Below, one piece after another: positions 49,182 to 61,390 of a stretch of DNA of 64,000 nt. Source of the stretch: Flaveria trinervia (lineage: Eukaryota; Streptophyta; Magnoliopsida; Asterales; Asteraceae); assembly GCA_025506515.1 (NCBI GenBank), contig CM046453.1:6499410-6563409 (forward strand), written 5' to 3'. The position numbers and the translations under genes are program-made. The notes under the pieces are model-generated. The model had not been told where the DNA came from and made no database searches. It worked only from the letters and a program-made list of their open reading frames with translations. Each line of letters opens with the position of its first letter. Position 1 is the stretch's first letter.

Positions 49182-52100
49182 ATGCCACTCTACCACCACC
49201 GTCGTCTCCTCTCTCACCTTCATCGCCACCATATCTCCCCTCTCCTCACCAGAATTCTCGACCCCCCGCCGGAACCCTACACCACCACCACCGCCGCCGC
49301 CGCCACCTGTCATCTCACTCCGGCCGTCATCACCGCTCCTCCGATCATCATTCCATTGCATACGTCTATCCGTATCTGTTTTCGTCGCATCGACGTGATT
49401 CTTCTCCGGCGACTATCACTCCGTATGACGCTAATTACAGATTCTCTGTTCACCGGAGTAAGTTTAGGCGTTTAGCTGTTCGTTGTTTGCGCTAATTGCA
49501 GACTTACGGTTACCTTCATGTTTGTGGAATTGTAGCGTGTTTTTTAGATTAGAAAACTGAATTGTTGTGATTAAGTTTAATTGTTCGTTGTTTACACTTA
49601 TTACAGACTTGCAGTTACCTTCATGTTTGTGGAATTGTAGTGTGTTTTGTAGATTAGAAAACTGAATTGTTGTGATAAAGTTTAACTGTTCGTTGTTTAC
49701 ACTCATCACAGACTTACGTTACTTTCATGTTTGTGAAATTGTAGTGTGTTTTGTAGATTAGAAAACTGAATTGTTGTGATTAAGTTTAACTGTTCCTTGA
49801 TTACAGACTTTCAGTTAGCTTCATGTTTGAATAATTGTACTGTATTTTGTAGATTGGAAAACTGAATTGTTGTGATTAAGCTTAACTGTTATTTTTTTGC
49901 ACTCGTTACAGACTTACAATTACCTCCGTGTTTGTAGAATAGTAGTGTATATTGTGGATTATGAAACAAAATTGTTGTGATTTTTGCAGATTATATTACT
50001 AGACATAAGAAGATTAAGAAGATAGAGGTGGATGATCACAGGTATGCTGCGTTCTGTAATTTGAATAGATGATTTGATAAGGTTTTGTGACCTAATTGTT
50101 TGTTTGTTGGTTGTGTATTGTGTTTGAATTGGGGGGGATTTTTCTGCTAGCCAGCGAGCGGTTTCCACAGCTCTATGGTGCAACTTTCTTGTGTTTTCGC
50201 TCAAGTTTGGGGTCTGGATTGCCACCTCAAGCCATGTGATGCTAGCTGAAGTTGTGCATTCGGTTGCGGATTTTGCAAATCAGGTGAAATTTCAGCTGAT
50301 GTTTATGTTTTGTAATTATTTGGATAGTTTACTAAGTTTTTGCATTAATTAATTTCGTGAAATTAAGAATTACTGATGTTGCAGGCCCTTCTTTTATATG
50401 GTTTAAACAGTTCAAAGCGCGCTCCAGATGCTCTTCATCCGTGAGTATTTCATTTCACTTTGCAATTTATAAATCTTGTCATCTTTTCAGACACATCATA
50501 CCATACATTCTTTGCGCTGTGAGAACTAGGTTCTTTGATTATATCTGTTAATTCTAGTTTCAGTAGTGTATAAACCTTAATCACAATCATTTTAATGGTT
50601 ATAGTATATGTTTAATGGAAAAAATCATGATTGTATCTGCATTTTGTGGTTTTATGTATGCTAGGTATGGTTATTCCAAAGAAAGATTTGTTTGGTCTTT
50701 AATTTCTGCTGTTGGAATCTTTTGTCTTGGTTCTGGTGCTACAATTGTACATGGAGTTCAAAATTTGTGGATTGCACAGGTAACTTTATACAAGTTGTTA
50801 TTGTTTACCATTAAGTAGCGTCAGTCACTTATCTAACATGTGTGCTTTCTAGGCCCCTGAAAATATAATGTATGCAGCTTTAGTGATTGGTGGCTCATTC
50901 ATTATTGAAGGTGACATTGATACCTTTGACTAATTGATTGATGCAAATGTGTGAATGAATTTTAAAGAAACAAGGGTTTTGGTGTTTGTAGGTGCTTCTC
51001 TTGTTGTGGCGGTTGATGCTGTCAGAAAAGGTGCGGCTGCGGAAGGCATGACTGTGAGAGACTATGTATGGCGTGGACATGATCCAACATCTGTTGCAGT
51101 CATGACAGAGGTCAAAACTTCTTGCTTTAAGTATTACTAATCTAGTCACTAATGATTACTACAAAACATGTTGAAAACAATATTAAGGCAGCATATATTT
51201 ATCATGTGAACTTAACTAATAACCATCATGCAAGCTATATTGTCTCTGAGCATGCTTCTAAATTCAATGAAAATGCAGGACGGTGCTGCAGTTACTGGCC
51301 TTTTAATCGCCGCTGCATCATTAGTTGCTGTAAAAATGACTGGGAATCCCATTTATGATCCCATTGGTTCAATCGTTGTTGGAAACCTTCTTGGAGTGGT
51401 ATGTAGATACGTAATTTGTTATAATCTTTCTCATATTTTAATCTGAATTCTGAGTTTTGAAATCTCAAACTTATGCAACTTGTTAGTTGTTACACATCCT
51501 TCAATCTAAAATTTTCGGAGTAATGTTTGTTTAGTTTTGTTTCTAATTATTTCTAATTATTCATCACAAAGTTTTGTCATTGGATTATCAATATATCTTT
51601 TAAAGCTGAAGTTGTACACCCCCTTTGTGCTATCAGCATAAGATTCAGTTTCTATACTGATAAAAATAGATTGTTCAATGATCTTATCATTATGGAATGT
51701 ATAAATATAGAAACTAATGTCGGCTAACTTTCTATAACGACATTTATACTTCATGCTCTCAATAACTCATCTTACAGTATTCCCTCCATTTTGGATACAT
51801 TTATTACTAACATTACCCAACTTTTGACACAATGCATTACTGCTTAACTCTTTTTATCAATATGTTATTTGAGTCTTGTACCATATCTCTTCTTTCATAT
51901 TGTTTAATTTCTTTGCTTTTGTTATTGCAATATTTGTTTCAGGTGGCCATATTTCTCATCCAAAGAAATCGGCATGCATTGATTGGTAGAGCAATTGATG
52001 ATCATGATATGAAGAGGGTTCTTGAATTTTTGAAGAATGATCCAGTAAATATCGCTCTCAATAATTAAACTTCGATAAATGCCTTGCGACTAGGCTATAC

Positions 52101-53152
52101 TTATCCACACGTTCCTGTTGCAGGTTGTAGATTCTGTATATGATTGCAAAAGTGAGGTGATTGGGCCTGGTTTCTTTAGATTTAAAGCTGAAATAGGTAA
52201 CAAAAAACTCTAGAACTTTTACTCTCTTTTCTTGGTGATGCAGTTTTCGTTAAAATGTATCAAAATTTTATGGTGCAGATTTCAATGGGGTGGTATTGGT
52301 GCAAAATTATCTTAGTAGAACTGGTCCTGAAGAATGGGCTAAAAAGGTAAAAAGACATGTCTAGGGTGTAAGAGCTTAAGCTCGGCTGGTTTCAAGCTCT
52401 ATATTCAAAGCTTGAATTTGGCTTGTGAGAAAATTTTTAAGATTGGCTCGGGGTGCGACTCATTTATTATTTATTAATTATATTATATATTTACATTAAT
52501 AATTTCATATGTATATTTATAATTCATTTTATGCATATAACATAATAATATATATTGTTTAGTTATTTTTATCATATTTATATGTAATAATGTTTGTTAT
52601 GTTACATATATGTATTATGTTAGATAGAAATTACTATATTTATATACATAATGGGCTTGCAAGTCTAGTCAAGCTCAGTGTATGAGCTCCTTCATTAACC
52701 GAACTTCAATTAGGGGCCACTGGCTAGGGTCGTTTAAGTCTTGCTCGATTTAAGTTTTTAGCAAGCCAATCTCGAGTAGCTCATGAGCAACTCAGTTTGT
52801 TTATGCCCTTGAATTCATGTCTCCTGATTGCTGATCTAATTATGATTAAAAAAATTGCAAACAATATGTGCACAGTTCCGCAATGCTGCAAAGGAGAAAG
52901 ACGATGCTGAAATGCTTAAGATCATGTCATGCTACGGTACGTAGCTATAATTATATTATTTGCAGTTTTTTAATTCAATAATTGGAACTTTGGGCATTGA
53001 TTAGAGTTATGAATATGATTATTATAGGTGAAGAGGTGGTTACTGCTCTAGGGAGTGAAGTTGATAGGCTTGAGAAGGAAATTCAGGAAATTGTTCCTGG
53101 AATTAGACATGTTGATATTGAGGCCCACAATCCAATCATCCCATCCCAATGA
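49182..53152 (+). CDS. MTPC4: Metal tolerance protein C4-like cation diffusion facilitator
   Basis: CDF-family transporter, orthologous in appearance to Arabidopsis MTPC4 (At1g51610) and animal SLC30A9, thought to move divalent metals across an organelle membrane. Exons: 1 ending at 49457, then 49990-50041, 50151-50283, 50385-50440, 50665-50779, 50853-50910, 50992-51110, 51279-51398, 51943-52044, 52124-52196, 52279-52346, 52876-52936, 53028-53152. Key segments: LAEVVHSVADFANQ with the TM2 HxxxD metal site, APDALHPYGYSKERFVWSLI, WRGHDPTSVAVMTEDGAA (the second HxxxD is not kept, as in this subfamily), AIFLIQRNRHALIGRAIDD, and the C-terminal RHVDIEAHNP. Exon 2 needs a phase-1 join, which puts exon 1 in the frame ending FSVHR; that frame has no ATG before an in-frame TAG near 49107. 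The ATG at 49182 (MPLYHHRRLLSHLHRHH, transit-peptide-like) is in another frame, so exon 1 has a probable 1-base deletion or an unseen start exon. Confidence 0.9.
49464..49985 (+). repeat. Minisatellite filling MTP intron 1
   Basis: Five copies of a 95-111 bp unit containing GTTCGTTGTTTACACTYATY, then ACAGACTTACRGTTACC, CATGTTTGTGGAATTGTAG and GAAAACTGAATTGTTGTGAT. Starts are near 49472, 49583, 49688, 49793 and 49888. The first copy begins just after the exon 1 donor and the last runs into the exon 2 acceptor (TTGTTGTGATTTTTGCAG). Part of the unit (GCTAATTGCAGA) resembles the end of exon 1 (GCTAATTACAGA). Confidence 0.88.
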
Positions 53153-54250
53153 ATCGCAAGAGTTTAATTTTCATTATTATTATTACTATTACTATTACGT
53201 TGTTATTTTTAATTTTTGTGTAGATGTGGATAGCTGGATCTTAAGTATCCATGGAGGAATAAAAACAGAGAGCAGGCTTTTAAAGAATAGAAAAACAAAG
53301 TCCCATGGTAAGATGGTTAAATAGGCCGGAAATGACTGTCCAGTTGACCTTATAAACATAATATATACGTATACATATATTTCTAATTTTATATGGGTTG
53401 ATCTGTTTAATTAAACTTGTTAAACAGGTCAACCCCACAACTTAGTTGCAATGATAATTTGAAGCGCTGCCTCAGGTTCTCCTCTGTAAACACCATTGAT
53501 TTAGCTTTTTAAATTTTCAAGTGTAAAATGGTTTTCTAATGATGGGTGTGCAAAATTGTATTCACGATCTACCAACGGTCACTGTTCAGAAAAAAAATCT
53601 TTAAGACTCCATTTGATTGGAAGGAATAGAATGGAAATGAGAAACTAGTATTATTTTCAAGTAAAATTGTGTTTGAGTGAACAATTAAAAATAAACCTAA
53701 GAGAATGTTTCACTTTAAATTTCTTTAGTTGTAGGATTTCAAAATCCTTTCGTCTAGAGAGGGAATTTGAAATCTCACGACCAAGGAGTAAAACATTTTT
53801 TTTGTGTTTTACATTTTATTATTCACTCAAACATAATTTTATTTGAAAATTATACTAGTTTATCAATTCCATTTCATTTCATTCCTTTCAACAAAACGCA
53901 ACTTAATAGTTTTTGATGTAGTCACGCAGAAAAATGAAACTATTGTAAAGATCATATGCATGAAAAATGAATGCATGGATATAAGTCTTCTGAGTAGGGA
54001 GTGTGTTTCTAATCATGAAAAATGAAACTATTGTAAAGATCATATGCATGAAAAACTATTGTAAAGATCATAAAAGGCGGTGTAGCTTTAAGCAAATCTT
54101 TTAAAACTCAAATGAGAAGGTATACCGGTTGTGTTGTGTATACCTTCTGAGAAGTTTGAGCGACTTTAAACATCACCTACAAAACCTGTAAAGTCGGTCA
54201 GGGTGATTATTTTGGGAAAATTATTAAATTGGCTAATCAAATTTACATAT
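53153..54250. other. MTP 3' flank and AT-rich spacer
   Basis: Begins with the probable 3' untranslated region, including a TAT/TAC repeat near 53175-53205. Farther on, around 53940-54070, the phrase GAAACTATTGTAAAGATCAT is repeated twice. An 89-codon frame (53055-53324) is mostly the real last exon in a shifted frame. Confidence 0.45.
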
Positions 54251-54254
54251 CCGG

Positions 54255-54535
54255 ATCAACTGGTTTAGAAATAGATATTCTATGCCTTTCTAAAGTTGAA
54301 GTCATGAGTTGGAATCTCAATGGTCATGAGTTGGAATTTCATTAGGTGCAATTTGTTTCAAGTAGGTAAGGGTTTTATCATAGTGAGCCTTTAGGTGGTG
54401 ACTTTCCTTTAGAATGATGGGCAAGCTGGGTTACTGGCGTTGTTTATGTTCACGGGCGTGGGTGGTTTTTCGTTAGTGAGTTTACCCGGATGATCGGGTT
54501 TAAAAATTATTCGTTAGTCGTTCGAAAAAAATAAC
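54255..54535 (+). mobile_element. SINE-like tRNA-derived repeat, copy 1
   Basis: Contains ATGAGTTGGAATCTCA (B-box-like, degenerate from GAGTTCGAATCTC), TTTACCATAGTGAGCCTTTAGG-like text, GTGGGTGGTTTTTCGTTAGT and ends in ATTCGTTAGTCGTTCGAAAA with a short A run. The B-box phrase is duplicated in tandem near 54300-54345. A homologous copy is at 61155-61390. Class is inferred from length, the box and the A-rich tail. Confidence 0.6.
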
Positions 54536-55351
54536 CATCGACTTTTGTTTTTACGAAATTAATCATTTGACCAACATGTATCATCATGTGATTATGCCAA
54601 ACCATGAGGCACCGTCCACGTGGCACAAGTTTTCTCTTTTTTACCGTAGATACGCTAGAGATACGTGAGTACTTTTGTATCGCCGGCGATACATTCTATA
54701 TAAATTTATTTTAATATAATTTCATTTTAAGTAATATATAACTATATAAATAATCTAATGTTATATTAACACCAACTATAGAAATGTCATTAAATAATAA
54801 TATAATTAAATTTATTTTAAATATTAATTAAACATATTACTAAATACATAATAATTATGACGTCTTGAACACGATCATATCCAAAATGGACCAATGACAA
54901 TCGAGATGCAAACGTTATACGTTGTGTGTTTATTCCATGAGATATTCATAAGAAACACAATCTCGTTCAAAACGATCCTAAGACGAAAAGATACATCACT
55001 AGAAGATGTGTATTTGATCTTTGCATTAAATCACTTTTTTTTCTTGAACTTTGAACAAAAAAAAGTGCATTTGAGCCGCTAAAGTTGTTACCAAACTCGT
55101 ACTATTCTGTGAGATCTTCGTAACGAACCAAATATATGTTCACATATCACTTTCACTCCAGTAATTCATAGCATCAAGAGATTGCATTTGAACGCAAAGC
55201 ACATGATTCACCCTTAGCCACTCTCTTTTAGAGCGCCTTTTTGCATAAATATATCAAAATCAATCTAACAAAACAAAAGTACAAGCAATCTAAACCCCAA
55301 TTACAAGCACTTATTCCGTATGCAAAGGGTATTGTATCATATTGTATTGTT
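54536..55351. other. Intergenic spacer between MTP and MSR genes
   Basis: AT-rich. The last 100-150 bases before 55352 are the probable 3' untranslated region of the MSR gene (minus strand). No other feature is visible. Confidence 0.4.
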
Positions 55352-57731
55352 CTAGCAGAAACACGAATAGGCCATGTGGGTCTTCTTTGACACATATCTC
55401 GAAATATAGTTCCCCATATTAGAACCAGCAGTAGCAGAATCATCAGGAACCACTATTTTAGTCTTCCCTGAACCTATTCTTTTACCAGCAACATTTGCAT
55501 AAAACAACCCTGAGATTGCTGGTACAAACACATCACTCTCTGAAGATACATAAAAGTCTATCACTTTTTCGTACTCCGAAGAATCCGATCCAAGAAACTT
55601 CGGTTTCTTATCCATCGGCATAATCGCCTCCTGCAAAATAATAAAAATAGGAAACTAGTTACATTTGGTGTTATTTGTTAACCAAAATGAGTAATTAGCC
55701 ATCTGATATCTTTATTACCTTTGTGTAAGTTTTTGGGAAGAAATCTTTCATTGAATCAAGCTTGCTATCCCACCTAGATTGTGTCAAATAAACAGCACTG
55801 TTTTTGTCAAATCCTAACTTTTTCAAGAACTCTGCAATCTCTTCTGGGCCATAACATTTTTTTGAACCTTGGCAGCCCTTTTGCTCCAACATATCGAGCC
55901 TCAAGTCAACTGCAACAAACTCGCTGTCTGACTTGCGGCTCAAGGTTTTGAGCCGGTCAACGATTGAGTCAACCACTTCCCGAAGCTCTGGTTGTAGCTC
56001 AAGTGTTCCAAACATGGCCAAACATCCCACTGAATTTCTCTCTTCTTTTTCGGGTACACGGGGCTTTTTCATGTTCACAGAAGGGAAGTAAGTTGCCAAC
56101 CTTACATTTCCTTTGGTCTTAAATACGGGTTCGATGTTGTTTGCGATGTATTCTTCGGTTACTCGATTTGGAATTCTCAAAACAGCAAGATCTTTTGTTG
56201 CTAATTCAGCAGGCTGAGCTTTTACTACCTTTACTACTCCATCTAGACTACTTACAAACTTCTCAATGTCATAAATATCTCCAAAGTTCCTGGAAGACAC
56301 ATGATTTGACTTTTAAGCATCAGCAGACTGATTATTAAATTATTATATAGTGTGACAATCAATCTTGGCTAATTAGTTTGTATCTATGTTATCTAAACTG
56401 ATAATTCCAAAAAGCATAACCATTTTAAAACAAAATCCGAAACTAAAACAGTTGTGATAATACTAACCTCCAATCACCAGGTTCGGTTCCCCTAATGTCT
56501 GGAATCACAAGCGTTGCCTTCAAGTATCTAGCTACTACTACTGCATCTGTAATCTGAGGTTTATAATCACAATCATCATGGTTAAAATGAAATCAAACAC
56601 AAATTAAAACAAAAAGATTGCAACTTGAGTTCTAATGCATATCTGAGGTTTATAATCACAGTGGGTTAAGATGAAATCAAACAACAAATGAAAAATAAAA
56701 GTTGCAATACTTGATACAACTGTATCTGTAATCCTGAGGTTTAAAATAACAATTACCATCTTTAAGATAAAATCAGACATAAAACGTTGCAATACTTGAT
56801 TACTACTGCATATGTAATCTGATGTTTAAAACCACAATCACCATGTTTAAGATGAAATCAACGTATCAAACACTATATAAAACAAACAGCTTGAAATACT
56901 TGATCACTACAGCATAATCTACATCTGTAATCTAAAGTTTATAACCACAATCACCATGATTAAGATGAAATCAAACACCAATCAAAACAAAAAAGAAAAC
57001 ATTGCAAACCCTTCAGATTCTTCTGAGTTCTGATTCATACCTGTGAAACATGGAATTCAGGTCCATTGGTCAATGAAAAAGTGACAAACCCTTTAGATTC
57101 CTCCGGCTCCTCTGCTTACAACATTCAATTCAAATTCAAATCAAACATCCAAACAACAAACACGAGTAACACAATGAAGATCTATAGATCACTTCAAGTC
57201 CACAACACTAACCTAAAATCGACTTAGACCAACAAGCCCTAAGAACTCCACCTTCCTCCTTCCACGAACCATCACCATTACTCACAAAGCTCTTCTCTGA
57301 ATCGCTATTGTCGTCAAAACTCTGCGTCGATCCTGCACGATTCACCTGTAAAAAACCTAAATTACGTTATAAATCCAATACATAATCAATCAATTTACAG
57401 TAGAAGATTCAACGTTTGAATGATAAATCAGAGAATCGAAGCAAAACTGACGATTAACAAGTAGAAGATTCGAAACGAAATACAGAATAAACCAATTTCC
57501 AGCAGAAGATTCAACGAATGAATGACAAATCATAGAATCGAAGTGAAATTGACGATTATTCGAAGAACAAGTGCATAATTCAGTAACGTGAAGAACAACA
57601 TAACTACAAAAGAAGCATACATGATGAGAAATTGGGGCATCGAAGTGTTGACGCTTAATCATGTCTCCAAGCATGACAAACATGGTGATTGTGAGCACAC
57701 CTGCAACAATCTGCCTCGGATCTATCCCCAT
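55352..57731 (-). CDS. MSR2: MANNAN SYNTHESIS-RELATED protein, O-fucosyltransferase-like
   Basis: Golgi type II membrane protein of the plant O-fucosyltransferase-like family; Arabidopsis MSR1 and MSR2 are needed for normal glucomannan levels, though the exact reaction is unsettled. Six exons on minus: 57731-57621, 57345-57213, 57111-57041, 56553-56468, 56289-55719, 55630-55352, all GT-AG and in phase, 416 residues plus stop. The start MGIDPRQIVAGVLTITMFVM fits the family exactly; the membrane segment is about residues 8-22. Then come GFVTFSLTNGPEFHVSQ, ATLVIPDIRGTEPGDWRNFG, PNRVTEEYIANNIEPVFK, GCLAMFGTLELQPELREVVD, VYLTQSRWDS and the C-terminal SDVFVPAISGLFYANVAGKR. The length is normal and nothing is broken. 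It converges with the MTP gene. MSR1 versus MSR2 is chosen only by neighbourhood. Confidence 0.93.
56530..56985 (-). repeat. Minisatellite in MSR intron 3 overlapping the exon 4 splice acceptor
   Basis: Four to five copies of an 85-110 bp unit with the plus-strand core CTGTAATCTGAGGTTTATAA followed by CACAATCACCATG and TTAAGATGAAATCAAA. The first copy (about 56530-56620) covers the real exon 4 start and acceptor; others lie near 56634, 56723, 56808 and 56920. Read on minus, each unit carries a copy of the acceptor CAG and the first codons of exon 4 (Ile-Thr-Asp-Ala-Val), more or less decayed. Confidence 0.85.
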
Positions 57732-59144
57732 TGTTCTCAGATCCACACACAGTGACGACAATCGATCGATTGATGTGTGATTTTTGGGGGTTTCTAATGA
57801 TTAGTAGTACACAACATGAAAGTGTGATTGAAATCAAGAGGAATGAATGAAATGCAGGTTGATTGTTGGTTAGATATAAAGAGGTTAAAAGAGATCTGTG
57901 AGTGAAAATGGTGGCAGAAGTTCACATGGGTCAATTGAAATTGTATTTGATGATCCTTCATGTTATGAAGAAGATGTAGATGCTTACTATAACTTTGTAG
58001 TTATGACATTTAGGGTTCTAAAATATAACCAAACTTGGTTGAACCGTTGAATTACTGCGATCAGGAAAAGACTGTTCAAGAGACGAGCCGGGAATATATA
58101 TGAAATTTGATCCAACCTTTTATTTCTATTTCGAATTTTGGAAATACCAAGACTCGTTTTAAATGAGAGAAATAATTGAGGCTAATGTAGCTTTCAGATG
58201 AGCTAATTTCCGTAACAAGTTGGCGTGACCAGAAAAACATTATTTCATCTCCCACATCGGTAGCAACCGAGATAAGAGTGTAACTAAAGCTCGGCTTGTA
58301 CTTTATTTGATTACAAACCGAGCCGACTCGATCTAATGATTGACTCGGTTTTAGACGGGTATTTCTAAGTGAGTTTTGAGTTTCAAGATAGTTAGATAGT
58401 CATATTAAAAAATGACAATGTGAAATGTTTATGATTTAAATGTGTATATGTGATAATACAAAGGGTGTGTAAGAAAATAATAATAAGTAAAGCATATTCC
58501 ACTTGCAACCCTAGAATTCGATTTACATGTGATTACTATTTTGTGTTATTTAATATAAAAATATCACATGTTTATATGCTTTAATCGATGGTATTGTATG
58601 TTATTTTATATAACTTTTATTAAGATATCTTGTCATATTTGTATCTATTTACATTTTAATATCTTATTATCATGACTAAGTTGTACCTAATATAAAATAC
58701 TTTCTGGCGTACTTTTATTATTATTTGAAAGCAGAATATTCATTTACGCTTGTAATCTTGAATTGTTTGCAAGTTGTAAAAATTACTTTAGGTACGAAAG
58801 AGTTTGTAATAAAGATTATGGGCATATATCAAACATCACACATGCCATAAGTTATTACAAAAATTATATAGTAACTAGATGTTTAATAAGATGTCTCTAG
58901 GAAGATTAAAAGTTAAATATATGATTAATTTAAACAAAAAGTAATTTAGTCTCTCCCTCCTGCTTAATATGCACAAACTATACTCAAGTATAAAAAAATA
59001 ATTATTTTTATATAATTATTTGAATACCTAACAGCTAGTTTAAAACTATTTTATAATATCCGACAACATGTTTTATCGGATTAAATTTGACACTAATTAG
59101 TTATTGACTCATAAATCGTCATAACTGACTTAAATTAAAAAAAA
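57732..59144. other. Region upstream of the MSR gene
   Basis: The first 200 bases hold the probable MSR 5' untranslated region and promoter (minus direction). Farther right is AT-rich sequence with a CATCGGTAGCAACCGAGAT phrase near 58255 and AAACCGAGCCGACTCG near 58315, remains of an unidentified repeat. No gene. Confidence 0.4.
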
Positions 59145-59760
59145 CTAGAATTAAGCTCCTCGCGTTGCAGGGGGCGTAAAACCGTACAAAATAACATTAA
59201 TGTCAAACCACCATCAATAACCATCAACACTGAAATTACGGCATGTTAATATGAAAAAATAAAAACGAAGCGTAAAATATATAAAAAATTAAGTCGACTG
59301 AAGACTCACATGTTATGACGAACCCTGTTAAAGGGGGGAAATAGATGAAAATACGATAAACCACGCGCGCACGTTGTGTTGTGGTAACTCACAAAATTTA
59401 AAACGGAACGTAAATCAAAACGTAAAACTGGTGAATCGCACATGCATGTTTGTGTCGTGTTAACTTACAAAACCTAAAACGAACATAAGACCAAAATTTG
59501 CAAAATATGAAATGTATAGGGAACCAAAGTTTAAAGTATAAAAATTTGTGATATTAAATTACAAAAAATAAAGAGTTTTGAGTTTAAAGTAAAAATAATC
59601 AAATTTTGGATGATTACTTTGCAAGATATGAAACTTTTGGGTTAAAGTGAAAAATTATTTTTTTAGAAAACCCTCTATGCATAAAATACAACACCGTTAT
59701 ACATATAAATATTAGTAACTAGTATGATATAAATATTACACGAATGTTGGTGAATTTCAT
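59145..59760 (-). mobile_element. Helitron-like non-autonomous element, 3' end at 59145
   Basis: Read on minus, CTGCAACGCGAGGAG forms a partial hairpin, then CTTAATTCTAG ends at 59145 before T. The interior shares phrases with the element at 5426 (for example AAATATGAAATGTATAGG with AAATATGAAAGGTACAG, and AACCAAAGTTTAAAG with AACCAAAGTTAAAAG), so both belong to one family. The other end is not defined. Confidence 0.45.
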
Positions 59761-61154
59761 TCTAAAATATAAAGAGAATATGCCATTTTCTCTATACAAT
59801 TGTTGTTTGTTGGGGTTCGCCTTTGTCTTAAGGGGCGATTGAAATTAGAGGGGTGTTTTGTGATGAAAGCAAATTCTAAAGGGGTAGTTTTTGTTTATCG
59901 AGCCACCGACACTCTGCTCTAGCTTAAGCCATTTAAATAAATTTAATATTTAAAAAATATGTGAGTTGAGACGTCCTATGTCTAATTTTCTAATTGTCTT
60001 AAACTACTCTTGTATCTTAAACTACTTATACTTATAGGTGTTTATGACATCGAGTTTATTTTAGTTTATTTGGATCGGATTGTATGGATTTAAATATTGG
60101 TGCTATTGAAAATTTGATCAAAATTAGGCATTCGTATGTGATTTGTATTCATTTTATATTTGAATAGGAGTCAAATTCAAATTATCAGAGTTAAAATATG
60201 AATAAAACTTAATACAATAAGTTAATTAATGTTGGGTTTCTATATGTTTTTTCATAGTTTCTTAATCATAATACAATTGCAACTCCTCGAGACTTAGCCT
60301 CTTACCTCTCTGCCCTCTTCAATAATTCGATTAAGTTTACAAATGGTAAAAAAATATGGAAGCCGAAGAATAGTTATCAGATCCTACTTTTTGTTATCAT
60401 TGATCAACTATGTAAAATATTGAGTTTTTGAGTTAAGACTGGTTAAAAGTGGGTAAATACTACAAATCTATTGATAAAAATCATATTTATATATAAGTTA
60501 ATTAAAGTTTTATTTGGATCATACATATATCCAAATAAACTGAATTAGAAAAGTAAATATGAAGACCGAATAAGAAATTTGATTCGAATGAGAGCTGACC
60601 TGCATATTCGAGTAAGGATTTATATCGATTTTTTCAGTTTTGGATATGATTTGGATTATGGGCTTTTGTGGTTTTGGTCTTTTTTTAATATCGCTTGATC
60701 ACCGGTATATTTATTAAGTATTATTATTATTATAATATTTTAATAAAAATAATAGCGATGTTTGCATTTAAAAAAGTTTAGTTGGTAGGGTTTCTATGAA
60801 ATCAAGGGAAGTTTAAGGGCGTAACTATCGGAGACGAAGGCCCACATTATTGGAACAAAAATTTAGGAAAAGAAAAAGATGATTAAGAATATTTTAAGTT
60901 ATAAAACAATAATTTAAGTTAAAATATGATGAACTCTTTATTATATATAGAATAATTTTTAAGCGAGTGTTTTATAAAAATGTCATTTTTAAAACGTTCT
61001 TGTTATAATTCCTAACTCTAATTATTTTTTGTTTATTATAATTTTACTTTTAAAAACACTAATTTTAAATATTTAGTATTATTAAAAAAGTTTGATGTTT
61101 AAGAAAAATTCTTATTTTATAAAAAACTGTTTTGTTTAGAAATAATATTAATCA
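59761..61154. other. AT-rich intergenic region
   Basis: No gene, RNA or confident repeat. Short TTATTATTAT runs occur near 60722. Confidence 0.4.
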
Positions 61155-61390
61155 AAAGATCTATTTACAAAGTGGAAATCATGAGTTGGAGTCTCACTAG
61201 GTGCAATATGTATCTAGTGGGCCAATGGTTTTACCATAGTAGACCTTTAGGTGGTGGGTTTCCCTTGGAATTGTGGGCAAGCCTGGTCACCGGCGCTGTC
61301 TGTGTTCGCGGGCATGGGTGGTCTTTCGCCAATGAGTTTACCCGGGTGATCGGACTCAAAAGTTATTCGTTGATCGTTAAAAAAAGATCT
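61155..61390 (+). mobile_element. SINE-like repeat, copy 2
   Basis: Shares with 54255-54535 the phrases ATCATGAGTTGGAGTCTCAC, GACCTTTAGGTGGTGGGTTT, TTTACCCGGGTGATCGG and ATTCGTTGATCGTTAAAAAA. It lacks the first 50-60 bases of that copy, so it may be 5' truncated. A 75-codon open frame on plus (61172-61399) is the repeat itself and not a gene. Confidence 0.6.

Noticed and set aside
53055..53324. 89-codon frame with a poly-Tyr stretch
   Set aside because: Overlaps the last MTP exon in the wrong frame and then a TAT/TAC repeat in the 3' flank.
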